Below are positions 49,897 through 58,761 of a stretch of DNA of 64,000 nt, one piece after another; the stretch's first letter is position 1, and each line of letters begins with the position of its first letter. Source of the stretch: Clostridium_AD sp964467165 (GTDB taxonomy: Bacteria; Bacillota; Clostridia; Clostridiales; Clostridiaceae); NCBI GenBank assembly GCA_964467165.1, contig CAYXOL010000022.1, positions 8,852 through 72,851 of the forward strand. Direction: 5' to 3'. A model generated the notes under the pieces. That model did no database searches. It had not been told where the DNA came from and was given only the letters and a program-made list of their open reading frames with translations. Position numbers and translations under genes: made by a program.

Positions 49897-51054
49897 TTAC
49901 TTGTCGCCAAATAACATAGTATCTATAACCGTATTAGCTTTTCGTTTTGAACTATCAAGAGCATGGCTATAAATATCAGCTGTAGTTTTAATTGAGGTAT
50001 GCCCTAAAAGTTCAGATACTATTTTTAAAGATTGGTTTTGCTCTAACATAAGAGTTGCGAAGGAATGCCTCAAATCATGGAATCTAATTTTCTTAAGATT
50101 ATTCTTTTTGAGTATACGATTGAAACTCTTAGTTACATTATCAGGAGGGATTAGATCTCCATTATACTGGCATATTACAAGCTTATTGTCGTGATATTCA
50201 GCACATAATTGAGTCTTTGATATTTCTTGTTTATTTTGATGCTCTTTTAGAATTTCTGCTATATTATCTGCTAGTGGAATCATTCTATTACTATTTTCTG
50301 TTTTAGGCGAGGTAAAAATTGATCCTGTTTCTGTCCTAATTAATTGCCTATTTATATTTAGGACTCTATTATTAAAATCTATTTGATCCCAAGACATTCC
50401 TAAGATTTCACCTCGTCTAAGACCCAATGCTGAAGCTAAAATAATAACTAATTCAATTTCAGAGCCTTTAATGACTGTAAAGAGCTTTTGTAAATCATCA
50501 AAGGTATAAACTTCACCTCTGTATTTTCTAACTTTAATTGGAGGGACAGACTTTGAAACATTCTTTGGAATTAGTTGATCATTAACAGCATGCGTTAGTG
50601 ATTCGCTTATTATTCTATGAATATATTGTACAGTTCTTGATGATAAGCCACCCTCCCCGTATAGTCGACCTTCCGTTAGAAGTTCATTATAAAATTCTTT
50701 TAGGTGCAATGCCACAAGTTTTTGCAATGGAATTGAACCAAGTTTAGGAATTATATGTTTTTTAATTTGACATTGATAACTTTCAAAAGTGGACTGTCCC
50801 AAATGCGATTGTGAATGTGTAGAAAGCCAACTCAATAAGTAATCACCAAAGGTTAAAGTACTTGGAGATATATAGTTTCCACTGGAAATTGATGATAGTG
50901 TAGAGTTCAAATATTCCTGAGCAGCTTTTTTTGTAGTAAATCCTCTTTTTATTTTTTGAACCTTTTTACCAGAGATAGGATCATGTACTCTATAAGATAC
51001 ATAGTATTGTTTCTTTTCTCTTTTATTTAAGTAGTCGTGAATTGAACCATCCAT
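49897..51054 (-). CDS. int: Tyrosine-type site-specific integrase
   Basis: The 385-residue recombinase has an N-terminal AP2-like arm domain (YVSYRVHDPISGKKVQ), a SAM-like core-binding domain (about 70-170) and a catalytic domain with the Arg in ALGLRRGEILGMSWDQ, HDLRHSFATLMLE (H-x-x-R), LGHTSIKTTADIYSH (His and Tyr nucleophile). It cuts and joins the element at its attachment site. The excisionase gene lies upstream. Start follows AAAGGAGG. Confidence 0.92.
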   Translation of the reverse strand: MDGSIHDYLNKREKKQYYVSYRVHDPISGKKVQKIKRGFTTKKAAQEYLNSTLSSISSGNYISPSTLTFGDYLLSWLSTHSQSHLGQSTFESYQCQIKKHIIPKLGSIPLQKLVALHLKEFYNELLTEGRLYGEGGLSSRTVQYIHRIISESLTHAVNDQLIPKNVSKSVPPIKVRKYRGEVYTFDDLQKLFTVIKGSEIELVIILASALGLRRGEILGMSWDQIDFNNRVLNINRQLIRTETGSIFTSPKTENSNRMIPLADNIAEILKEHQNKQEISKTQLCAEYHDNKLVICQYNGDLIPPDNVTKSFNRILKKNNLKKIRFHDLRHSFATLMLEQNQSLKIVSELLGHTSIKTTADIYSHALDSSKRKANTVIDTMLFGDK

Positions 51055-51146
51055 ATTAAGCCTCCTTTATATTTTTATTGGGTTAATGTCTCCTAGTATT
51101 ATAGGAGACATTAATATTTACATTTACAGATAGATGGTTATAGGTT

Positions 51147-51338
51147 TTATTTTTTACTTAAATTAGATTTTACCCATTTTAAAAGGTCAGTTTTGCAGAT
51201 ACGCAAAGAGCGTCCTACACGAAAATAGGGAAATCCGGTTGAGTGGAATAGGCTATATGCAGTTACTTTACCAACTTTTAAATAGGCAGCTGTTTCTGAA
51301 ACTGTGAAGATTTCTTCTATAATTAATATGTTTTCCAT
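51147..51338 (-). CDS. xis: Excisionase-like helix-turn-helix protein
   Basis: The 63-residue protein has the winged-helix MerR-type pattern of excisionases: FTVSETAAYLKVGKVTAYSLFHSTGFPYFRVGRSLRICKTDLLKWVKS. It bends DNA to favour excision by the integrase and directly precedes its gene on the same strand. The start follows AGGAGG. Confidence 0.85.
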   Translation of the reverse strand: MENILIIEEIFTVSETAAYLKVGKVTAYSLFHSTGFPYFRVGRSLRICKTDLLKWVKSNLSKK

Positions 51339-51488
51339 ATTGGTACCTCCTAGAATTCAATTCATTTTTTATTTATAGCAGTCATATATAGAAAATGATT
51401 AGTATTTACACTTAGAGATATAAGTCTATTTAGGCATAACTGTAAGATATAACTTAGGGTAATGAAATTTTACTAATTTTAAATTATA

Positions 51489-51580
51489 TGCCCCTAATAT
51501 TGCCCCTATTATATTTTTAATATATGCTTATAAAGACCCTATTTATCAGCAGTTTAGTCAATAAGCCCCTATGCCCCCTT
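51489..51580. repeat. Clustered GCCCCTA repeats
   Basis: TGCCCCTA occurs at 51489 and 51501, a GACCCTA variant near 51534, and GCCCCTATGCCCCC at 51565-51578. They lie between the excisionase and the DUF927-like gene in otherwise AT-rich DNA; iterons or operators are possible. Confidence 0.4.
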
Positions 51581-51588
51581 ATTATAAA

Positions 51589-53544
51589 CTACATATTATT
51601 TAATATATCAGTCATTCTTTTTATAGATATAGTTAGATATCTTTTTCTTCCTAATTTACCTAAAGTAGCTTTTATAGTGCGTTTAATTTTCCCACTTTCA
51701 TTTTCAGTTTTTATAACGCCTAAAATATCTAAAGCTTTGTTTAACTGTTCATTGGAAACAGGAAATTCTAGACCTTGTCCTTTCCAAAAAGTTCTTACTA
51801 AACCAAAAGCCGTTCCAGGTATTAAATAGTAAAATTCATTGTCTTCGTAGCCTAATACATTTGATTTATTAATACTAGTATCATCTTTTGAGAGTAGAAC
51901 ACATTTATTACTAGATATCATTTCTCCAATTGCTTTTAAATACATAATAGCGGGGTCGTCTTCAACATTTGATTGCTCATGTACTCTGATTACTTGTAGC
52001 AAAATATTACTCCACTCATTAGATTTAGCATTAACATTAGTAGGATCTAAGTACCCTATCTGTACTGAATATTCAATAAGTAGGTTAGCGGTAATCTGCA
52101 AGATAGCATATGAGTCGCTAAGCCTTTTATGCTTGAAAGAACGACTAGAAGTATTTCTATAATTTTCAAAATTAGCTTTGATGAATGCAGATATTTCTTT
52201 GAAATTATCACTAATCCAATTAATAAAATAGTAAAGATGCGTAGAAAAGATTAATGGATTTTTTTGGTGAAAAGATAAAATATCTGTTTTATATTCATTA
52301 GTGCAAACCTCTATTCCAATGTACCTTGCTACAGTTGACTCACCACCAAGTTTATCCTCTCCAGTTATTACGCAAAGACCTCTAGGGGGGGATTCTTTTT
52401 GCTTACACATTGTCTTGGTCGCCCTAGATTTCGTAATTCCATCACCATACATGCGGAGGACATGAGATGCGAGTGCCTCCATAGATTTCTTTTCAGTAGA
52501 TGATGTAGTTGGATGGTAGTCGTCTAGTAATAAGACACTATCTTTATATTCAAACGCTTTTATCTCAAATGCAGATGATGTATCTTTAAATGTAGCTGAA
52601 ATTATTGGTCTACTTTGCCTATTAAAAATATTAAAAAATATCTTACAGACGCTCGTTTTCATAGAGCCAGTTAATCCATATACCCAGAGCAATAGCTTAG
52701 GCTCCACTTCTGATATAGTGAATATTTCTTTCATAATAGCCAAGTGAGAATATAAGAAAAGTGGTAGTGTTTTTTCAATGTTATTACTCATGTTAAGCAA
52801 CGTTAGAGAGCGCTCAAATGACGTATATGCATTTAGGGACTCATCTATTTCTATTTTTTTATCTACACTTCCTTTAAGATTTTTGTTGGAACTTCCTATC
52901 GCTCCAAGACCATGTAAATATACATATTTATTATTTAAATATTTCCATCCAACCATATCATATTTATATTCGGGTTTTATTTTTAAGAATTGTTTTGATA
53001 GATATATGCTAAACATAGTATATGCATTACTGTAGGATGCGATATAGTATTTGAGACTTAATTGGTTTATTATCCAATTAAAATCACGTAGTGAATAAGC
53101 TGAAATACAGATTGTTTTTTCTTCGAAATCGTTTTCTAAAACACATGTTATTACATAGGATGTGCTTTGATGTAGTCCGTCATCACTGATTATAAAATTT
53201 TTGGGTATAACATTGAAATTGCTAAGCTCCATGATGATTCCTTGATCATTCGAATATAAATGGCCGTTTATACCTACTAAAAAGGCTGTGTCGTTTTTAG
53301 AATTAATATTAGGATTATTAATTGTATTAATACCTTTAAGAATGTTATTTTTTGGCGCTATTTTACCAAAAACTACAGGATTTATTTTAGTTTCTCTATC
53401 AAGAAATTCAATTGGGTTAATTGCAGATTTCTCATTTAGAAATTCAACTGGATTGATAGTTTTATTTTCTTTAGAATCAATATCTTGAGTACATGAATCG
53501 TTTGGCTTTGTAGTCCTTATTTGTGATTTAATTTGAGTAGGCAT
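51589..53544 (-). CDS. DUF927-like ATPase, probable element replication or helicase protein
   Basis: This 651-residue protein has a P-loop core: Walker A GLTGSMKTS (about 290), Walker B SVLLLDDYHP (about 340), and a sensor-like region with KESPPRGLCVITGED. The arrangement resembles DUF927 and other primase-associated ATPases of mobile elements. The N-terminal 60 residues hold three imperfect copies of a NPVEFLNEKS-type unit (INPVEFLNEK, INPIEFLDRE, INPVVFGKI). A C-terminal winged-helix-like end is possible. The start follows AAAAGGGGGAACT. It probably starts or drives element replication; not proven. Confidence 0.72.
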   Translation of the reverse strand: MPTQIKSQIRTTKPNDSCTQDIDSKENKTINPVEFLNEKSAINPIEFLDRETKINPVVFGKIAPKNNILKGINTINNPNINSKNDTAFLVGINGHLYSNDQGIIMELSNFNVIPKNFIISDDGLHQSTSYVITCVLENDFEEKTICISAYSLRDFNWIINQLSLKYYIASYSNAYTMFSIYLSKQFLKIKPEYKYDMVGWKYLNNKYVYLHGLGAIGSSNKNLKGSVDKKIEIDESLNAYTSFERSLTLLNMSNNIEKTLPLFLYSHLAIMKEIFTISEVEPKLLLWVYGLTGSMKTSVCKIFFNIFNRQSRPIISATFKDTSSAFEIKAFEYKDSVLLLDDYHPTTSSTEKKSMEALASHVLRMYGDGITKSRATKTMCKQKESPPRGLCVITGEDKLGGESTVARYIGIEVCTNEYKTDILSFHQKNPLIFSTHLYYFINWISDNFKEISAFIKANFENYRNTSSRSFKHKRLSDSYAILQITANLLIEYSVQIGYLDPTNVNAKSNEWSNILLQVIRVHEQSNVEDDPAIMYLKAIGEMISSNKCVLLSKDDTSINKSNVLGYEDNEFYYLIPGTAFGLVRTFWKGQGLEFPVSNEQLNKALDILGVIKTENESGKIKRTIKATLGKLGRKRYLTISIKRMTDILNNM

Positions 53545-53647
53545 TTTTAGTTCCCCCTTTTTATTCTTGTTGTAAGAGTAGTATATAAAAATCTTTTATA
53601 AAATTCACTACTTGGATTAAATAGAATTTACAATGGAGAACATAAAA

Positions 53648-53684
53648 AAAACCATTAATGAAAATTAATGGTTAAAAAAATATA
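53648..53684 (-). terminator. Terminator of the 433-residue protein gene
   Basis: AACCATTAAT (53650-53659) pairs with ATTAATGGTT (53664-53673) with a GAAA loop; on the minus strand it leads into a T run. Confidence 0.8.
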
Positions 53685-53687
53685 TTA

Positions 53688-54989
53688 TCATTTGATTTTT
53701 TGTTTAGTAAGGTTAGAAAAATTATATTCTTTATTTAAAATAAGTAACAAAGTTTGTCCCAGAGCGGAATCCAGATGTTCTCTTATTGGTTTTAAACTGT
53801 TATTTGGGTCTTTATTTATAACACTTTTATATAACTCATATTTTAAGTTAATTTCCTCTAATTTAAGACTATAAAGTTCTCTTGCCGATTTTATTACTGT
53901 TCGTTCAAATTTATCAGCATCACAAGAGTTTAATTTTTCAATGAATCGTGCAACATTTCTATTATCAATATTATTATTTATAGTAATGCCTCGCTTATAA
54001 TCAAAAAAAATTCTATTTAATTCATTTATACAAAATTTAATGTAGTTTTTTTTGTTTTTCATGAAAAAAACTGGGTTTAAATTATCTTGAAGTTCATCAA
54101 TTAACTTTTCTGAGCTTTTATAATCATCTAGTTGTTTTTTTAATAATTCTGGAGAAGCATAAATAGAATTAAGAAAATTGGTATAAGTGCTCCTTATTTC
54201 ATCTTCAGTTACATCTTCGTTGTTACAATTCATAATTTCTTTAAATAGATCAATTGGCATACTGCTGTCAAACTCAGAATTTTTATCTCTATGAAATCTT
54301 TGAAAACCTTCTTTCAATATGTTATCTATCGAATATCCTAAATCATTTTGAGCATTGAATTGATTTAAAGAGTCGAAATTTAAAATGGGTATTTGAGTAT
54401 TATTTTTGTAATGATTAAGTTCAGAAGCATGGGTAAAATAATTATCAATCCACTGATCAATCTCAGAGATTAGATCAGTTAAAACATTACCAGCGTTAGA
54501 GTTACTATATAATGATATGGTAGCAAACAGTAAACTAAGTCTATCTAGCAATATAGGTATAAATTTAGCCAATGTGTAGTTATATTTGAAATTTTCATTA
54601 TTCTTAATAAAAAGTTTTAAATAATCCGGGAGATTATTTATGTCGTTAATAATATAGTTGTTATATTGTGAAATTGTACTAGAAGTAATTTTATTATTAC
54701 CTGATCGTAGATCATATAACGGATTCTGTGTAAAATTTTTCATCATTATAGATAATAAATCAGCAATATCATATTGTATCTCATATTCTAATTCTTCAGT
54801 ATTTTCACGTTTTAGGTCCTTTTTATCAATATCAAAATAGTTTAAAAAAGGCATTATTACTTTAAACGTGTTTTTATTTATAGTACCTTGGTTATATTTT
54901 TTCATAAATTCATAATGAGTGTAATTTATTTTAATTTCTTTTCTAAAGTTCTTTTTATATTTTGGTTTATTATCGGGACTTTTTTTCAT
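53688..54989 (-). CDS. Unknown 433-residue protein of the mobile element
   Basis: The protein is large, soluble, helical, and rich in Asn, Lys and Ile. It has no signal peptide, membrane segment or familiar catalytic motif. A basic N-terminus (KKSPDNKPKYKKNFRKEIK) and a coiled-coil-like stretch near 285-330 are the only clear features. It is upstream of the DUF927-like gene on the same strand, so it may share its operon. I do not assign a function; structure prediction would be the best route. Confidence 0.6.
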   Translation of the reverse strand: MKKSPDNKPKYKKNFRKEIKINYTHYEFMKKYNQGTINKNTFKVIMPFLNYFDIDKKDLKRENTEELEYEIQYDIADLLSIMMKNFTQNPLYDLRSGNNKITSSTISQYNNYIINDINNLPDYLKLFIKNNENFKYNYTLAKFIPILLDRLSLLFATISLYSNSNAGNVLTDLISEIDQWIDNYFTHASELNHYKNNTQIPILNFDSLNQFNAQNDLGYSIDNILKEGFQRFHRDKNSEFDSSMPIDLFKEIMNCNNEDVTEDEIRSTYTNFLNSIYASPELLKKQLDDYKSSEKLIDELQDNLNPVFFMKNKKNYIKFCINELNRIFFDYKRGITINNNIDNRNVARFIEKLNSCDADKFERTVIKSARELYSLKLEEINLKYELYKSVINKDPNNSLKPIREHLDSALGQTLLLILNKEYNFSNLTKQKIK

Positions 54990-55366
54990 CTTAGATTCCT
55001 ACCTTTTATATTTTAATTATGAAAGATTAATAGATTGTTTTGTTAGAGTTGTATCCTGAAAAAAATTTAATTTTTAAGTTGTAGATTATTGAAATTCAGA
55101 CTTAAAATCGTATTCTAACATATATATAATTTAACTTTATTACAGCATTAATACAACTATTAAATTTTAAATTTTGGGACATTTCAAATTATATTATCAG
55201 TGTAATGTGAGATAATAATTTTATTATTTAAGGAAACTTTGATATTAAAGATAGATAATACAATTATATTTAAATATAATGTATATCTATAGAATATTAA
55301 TTAGTATCCACATATAAAAAACTACGATATTTAAAAAGGTACGAAAACTGAATATATAATAAGAAC
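54990..55366. other. Intergenic region without visible gene
   Basis: About 380 very AT-rich bases. No ORF with a ribosome binding site and no strong structure were seen before the hairpin at 55367. Confidence 0.5.
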
Positions 55367-55392
55367 GGACGTCATTTATATTGACGTCCTCC
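55364..55392 (-). terminator. Terminator of the Ala/Thr-rich peptide gene
   Basis: GGACGTCA (55367-55374) pairs with TGACGTCC (55382-55389); only a weak T tract follows on the minus strand. Confidence 0.55.
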
Positions 55393-55413
55393 CTATACTT
55401 AGTTAATTTTCTT

Positions 55414-55749
55414 TTATAGTTTACTAACATAAGATCTTCTTACTTCATTCGCGGCGTTTAGCACAACTGTATTACCTGCAATTGTAGCAGATGATGTTGT
55501 TATTGATCCTAAAGTTCCAGCAGTTGCTAAGGATGTACCTATTGTTGTAGCAGTAATAGCTGCTGTAGTACCTGCTGCTGTAGCAGCTGTTGTAACAGCT
55601 ATGGCAATAGCTGAACCAACAACTGGAATTGCTGATACTGTCGCAGTAGTTGAAGTTGCAGCAAGAGCTAATGCAGTCGCAGTACCAGCTGCGGCTACAG
55701 TACTTGTAGACGCAAGCGCTAGTGCAGCTAATATTAATGGAAATGGCAT
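55414..55749 (-). CDS. Ala/Thr-rich hydrophobic small protein, unknown
   Basis: The 111-residue product is almost all Ala, Thr, Ile, Val, Gly and Ser, for example TSTVAAAGTATALALAATST, with a polar end RRSYVSKL. It could insert into membranes or assemble; a bacteriocin or holin-like precursor is possible, but no leader with GG or known motif is visible. ATG 55749 (MPFPLIL) follows AGGAGGTGAAT. It is the second gene after a YkgJ-type Cys-cluster protein and is probably co-transcribed with it. Confidence 0.6.
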   Translation of the reverse strand: MPFPLILAALALASTSTVAAAGTATALALAATSTTATVSAIPVVGSAIAIAVTTAATAAGTTAAITATTIGTSLATAGTLGSITTSSATIAGNTVVLNAANEVRRSYVSKL

Positions 55750-55816
55750 TATATATTCACCTCCTTTTGACAAATTTACTTAATATGTAACTTTATGCAT
55801 TGATCTATAAGGTAAT

Positions 55817-56092
55817 CTATCTATGCTTATTTTGAATTGTCTTACAGATTTTTAGATTTTCTAAGTAGAATGTACTTTTATCCATATAAGTGAAAAGTTT
55901 TTCAAACATCATATCAACTTGGCATATTTGTGGCCTGTGGTCATATATAGAACAAAGATTATTTACCAAACAAGTACATGTATCGTAACCATTATCAAAT
56001 TCAATTAATTCAAGTATATTACTAATATACTTGCAACATAACCCATATATCGTACATGGAAATTTAGTTTGATTTGAATTACTTTCTTTCAT
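55817..56092 (-). CDS. YkgJ-family cysteine cluster protein
   Basis: This 91-residue protein carries the YkgJ (zinc/iron-chelating) pattern: FPCTIYGLCC early, then DTCTCLVNNLCSIYDHRPQICQVD. Its ligands probably bind an Fe-S cluster or zinc. Larger YkgJ relatives are linked to oxygenation or peptide modification, but no firm function exists for this short type. ATG 56092 is placed five bases after AAAGGTG. It precedes the Ala/Thr-rich peptide gene. Confidence 0.75.
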   Translation of the reverse strand: MKESNSNQTKFPCTIYGLCCKYISNILELIEFDNGYDTCTCLVNNLCSIYDHRPQICQVDMMFEKLFTYMDKSTFYLENLKICKTIQNKHR

Positions 56093-56208
56093 TTGAGCAC
56101 CTTTCATCTATTTTAGATAGATCTATTTTGTATCCTACATAAATTTTTGCTATTTTTATGTCCTATATTATAGTGGGAAGGCTACTATTAAATTAAATTT
56201 ATTATTAA

Positions 56209-56745
56209 TCATAAGATTCCTTTTTCTTTAAGACTTATAAAGTTGCCATCCCCTACAATAATATGGTCTACCAGTTCTATACCAAGTAACTTACCACATT
56301 CTTTAAGTCTGAGAGTTATACTAATATCTTCTTTTGAGGCTTTTGGATCACCTGATGGATGGTTGTGATATAAGATAATACTAGCAGCGTTACTTAGAAT
56401 AGCACTCTTATATATTTCCCGTGGGTGGATTAAAGCTGTATTGAGTGTTCCTATACTACATAAGTTAATGGTTAGCGGTACGTTTTTGGTATCTAAGGAG
56501 CATACAAATAATTGTTCTCGATCCGCGCAATTAAAAAAATCTTTAATAAGACTATAAGCGTCTGCAGGAGAACCAACTTTTCTACCTTTATATAAGACGC
56601 TTGACTCCTTAATAATCTTTATAGTAACTACATCAACCCTTTTTGCTGGAGTTGATTTTTTGATTTTTATAGTATCATCAAAAGCAATCTCCATAACAGT
56701 TTGATTATCATTAATACTATTCACACAATAAATACCTTTTGACAT
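56209..56745 (-). CDS. RadC/JAB-domain protein (mobile-element type)
   Basis: The 178-residue protein contains the JAMM motif LYHNHPSGDPKASKED (metal-binding His-x-His and Asp), with IHPREIYKSAILSNAA before it and VDHIIVG after. It lacks the N-terminal helix-hairpin-helix domain of chromosomal RadC, as is usual for mobile-element and phage copies. These are probable metal-dependent proteases or nuclease-like proteins without proven role. The start follows AGGAGG. Confidence 0.85.
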   Translation of the reverse strand: MSKGIYCVNSINDNQTVMEIAFDDTIKIKKSTPAKRVDVVTIKIIKESSVLYKGRKVGSPADAYSLIKDFFNCADREQLFVCSLDTKNVPLTINLCSIGTLNTALIHPREIYKSAILSNAASIILYHNHPSGDPKASKEDISITLRLKECGKLLGIELVDHIIVGDGNFISLKEKGIL

Positions 56746-57063
56746 GTTAAAACCTCCTATATATTTTAAATTTATACACTAGATACACCTTCATTCAAAT
56801 ATATAATATATAATTGAATATTTAAAAAATAGCAAAAAAGTAAGGGTGATTAAATACTTGAGTCAATATATGAAAGTATTTATGAGATCGGTACTGAGAA
56901 GAAAATAAACATTGATCAATTGTAACGATATTGTATTTATTATGTACATGTAGTAATATTATGAATAATTAGGTAAAAAATCTTTATTATAATAATTAGA
57001 GTAAAGTGAATAGCATTGTGATTTAAGTAGGTGTAAGATTCTAATGAAAATAGGGGGATATTA
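56746..57063. other. Divergent promoter region without gene
   Basis: Between the RadC (minus) and the coiled-coil gene (plus) lie about 320 bases. AAATACTT at 56853 mirrors AAGTATTT, a possible operator. No gene is present. Confidence 0.45.
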
Positions 57064-57336
57064 ATGGCTAGAATTTATGAATTTCAAGTTGAGTTAGAAA
57101 AACAAGAAAGAATAGAATACTTACAATTAGATGAAATGAAGTTAGAGGAAACAATACAGAATATAGAATTATTAATTAGATGTAAAAATAACAAAAACTA
57201 TGAGTCGACAGAAGAAGTTACAGTTAGAGCGGAAATAAAAAAATTCCAAAAATTATTAGACGAGAAACGTGAACTATTCCAAAGATACAACGAATTATCA
57301 AGATGTTATCATTCAAGACCGAGTGATAAAGTTTAA
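57064..57336 (+). CDS. Small coiled-coil protein, paralogue of the 58762 gene
   Basis: This 90-residue protein is charged and helical throughout: RIYEFQVELEKQERIEYLQL, EETIQNIELLIRC, then RAEIKKFQKLLDEKRELFQRYNEL and an end SRCYHSRPSDK. It has no membrane segment. The same pattern of N-terminal FEVELEKQER and C-terminal YKELS-CYxSR occurs in the gene at 58762, so these are duplicated relatives. Function unknown; an antitoxin, DNA-binding or structural role is possible. Start follows AGGGGGATATT. Confidence 0.6.
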   Translation: MARIYEFQVELEKQERIEYLQLDEMKLEETIQNIELLIRCKNNKNYESTEEVTVRAEIKKFQKLLDEKRELFQRYNELSRCYHSRPSDKV

Positions 57337-57505
57337 GTGGAATTTTTTTGAGTTGATTGAAAGAAGTTGTGTTAAAACGGAAATATGATATATAGGAAAT
57401 TAACTAAAAATTTATGTGGATAAAAAAATTTACAAGACATGTTTAGGAGATACTTCATTGGATATACTTATTATACAATAAGCATATCCAAAGGAGGAAG
57501 TTAAA

Positions 57506-57739
57506 ATGTCAGAAATGAATGATAGATTAAGAAATGCAGTATCAGGAGCAATGATAGGTGGAACTGGGGGCGCTTCTATAGGCGGAAGTGTAGTAGGTGG
57601 TGTAACTGCTCTAGGAGGAAGTTTTGTTGGGCCGTTGGGAACATTTTTCGGTGCAACTGTAGGTGGAGGAACAGGAGCTGCTGTAGGTGGCGCAATAGGA
57701 AGCGTTGCAGGTTTCTTTTCAGGATTGTTTTGTTATTAA
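57506..57739 (+). CDS. Glycine-zipper small protein
   Basis: The 77-residue protein begins with a polar end (MSEMNDRLRNAVSGAM) and continues with repeating GxxxG spacing, for example IGGTGGASIGGSVVGGVTAL and FFGATVGGGTGAAVGGAIGS, ending in GLFCY. Glycine zippers make membrane pores or bilayer-binding helices, as in some bacteriocins, toxins and surface proteins. No leader sequence or processing site is clear. The start follows AAAGGAGG, and a terminator follows at 57799. Confidence 0.65.
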   Translation: MSEMNDRLRNAVSGAMIGGTGGASIGGSVVGGVTALGGSFVGPLGTFFGATVGGGTGAAVGGAIGSVAGFFSGLFCY

Positions 57740-57798
57740 TCATTAATGTTAAAGTTATTATTTTAGTTTGAAATATTATATTTTATAAAAATACATAG

Positions 57799-57829
57799 AA
57801 GCCCCAAGGGAGACCTTGGGCTTTTTTAA
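57799..57829 (+). terminator. Terminator of the glycine-zipper gene
   Basis: GCCCC-AAGG with CCTTGGGC around GAGA, followed by TTTTTT. Confidence 0.75.
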
Positions 57830-58125
57830 TTGAACTATGATGTTCACAAGAATTAGTTTTATGGAGCAGGAATGCTCTTTTTTTATAAATGTGAACACTG
57901 CTGGGCTATATTCGTTATGTATGGGGGGGGACAGTAATGCAGGTATTTCTTCGAAATTAGTTAATATCCATGGGAGCAATATCGCGGAGTTATTATTTAA
58001 TCCTAACTTAACTTAGGGGGAAATAAGTATGTTTGTAGAATATTGGTATTATAGTTGATGTTATGAAGAACAATATTATGTACAATAACAGGAAATCAGA
58101 AAAAGGCAATAAATGTGGACAAAAT

Positions 58126-58227
58126 ATGAAAAAAAAATATATTGCAATGTATGTAATAGGATTTTCGTTACTATTTAATTCTTTTTTTAGTGGGTGCTTT
58201 ACTAACCGAATTTTTCATTTTAGCTGA
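58126..58227 (+). pseudogene. Lipoprotein signal stub
   Basis: The frame encodes MKKKYIAMYVIGFSLLFNSF and a lipobox FSGC, then only nine residues before a stop. It is a typical lipoprotein start without the body, so the gene is truncated or decayed. No strong ribosome site precedes it. Confidence 0.45.
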
Positions 58228-58570
58228 AGTAGTTTGTAAGACATTTATTAGGTTTTCTATCTCCTCACAAAAGTGAATCTGGATTTTGGTAATTTCGATA
58301 TCTTATTGCTTAACAATTCTATATTACCTTTTCAAGAAAAGGATAAGAATGTGGATTCTTATCAAAAGCCTTAGGATAGACTTATTATTTCTTTCCATAG
58401 CATACTTAACATCCACTACATCGGGTTTATTGTTTGACTTTGAGAGGTCATTAATTTCGTCTTCCCGTGGGATTATAGCAAGTGAAGTTCCGAGTTTAAC
58501 ATTAATATTGATGTAAATTAGTACAATTACATATACAAGGCAAACTTCATTGGTGGATTTCATATAGGGT

Positions 58571-58599
58571 TTGACAGACTGTTTGCTATAGTATTAGAT
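58571..58599 (+). promoter_or_regulatory. Possible promoter of the 58762 gene
   Basis: TTGACA (58571-58576) and TTAGAT (58594-58599) spaced by 17 bases. The -10 is poor, so support is limited. Confidence 0.4.
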
Positions 58600-58761
58600 T
58601 AGACATTTAAAAGTAAATATAATTGAATCGTTTATAAGGATTGTATTCTCTACATATAAGGAGTAATATTGTATATAAGTAGTGAAATTATACATATTTA
58701 GACAAAATAGATTAAAAACTACCAAGGGGTATTCTTATTTAAAAGTATGGGGAGGAAATAA

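Larger units (their letters stand above)
49897..56745. mobile_element. Integrative element core (satellite- or ICE-like), limits uncertain
   Basis: On the minus strand, a tyrosine integrase, excisionase, DUF927-like ATPase, a large unknown protein, and RadC/JAB form a block typical of integrated elements. No conjugation, capsid or packaging genes are seen, so it may be a satellite or a reduced element. The right end, and whether the Hachiman genes are inside, cannot be fixed; no second copy of the tRNA-Ser 3' end was found in the window. Confidence 0.45.
57840..58761. other. Low-content accessory region with gene remnants
   Basis: About 920 bases hold only weak signals: an inverted repeat TGTTCACA (57841) to TGTGAACA (57890) around a GAGCA/TGCTC hairpin with eight T; a run of eight G at 57923; a short open frame at 57840-58016 without ribosome site; the lipoprotein stub at 58126; and a possible promoter at 58571. 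It looks like decayed accessory DNA. Confidence 0.5.

Noticed and set aside
57840..58016. 58-codon plus-strand frame containing the run of eight G
   Set aside because: A readable peptide, but no ribosome site, and a hairpin plus T run lies within it; kept only as a remark.
58324..58563. Minus-strand 79-codon frame
   Set aside because: No ribosome site ahead of its ATG and no recognisable domain.
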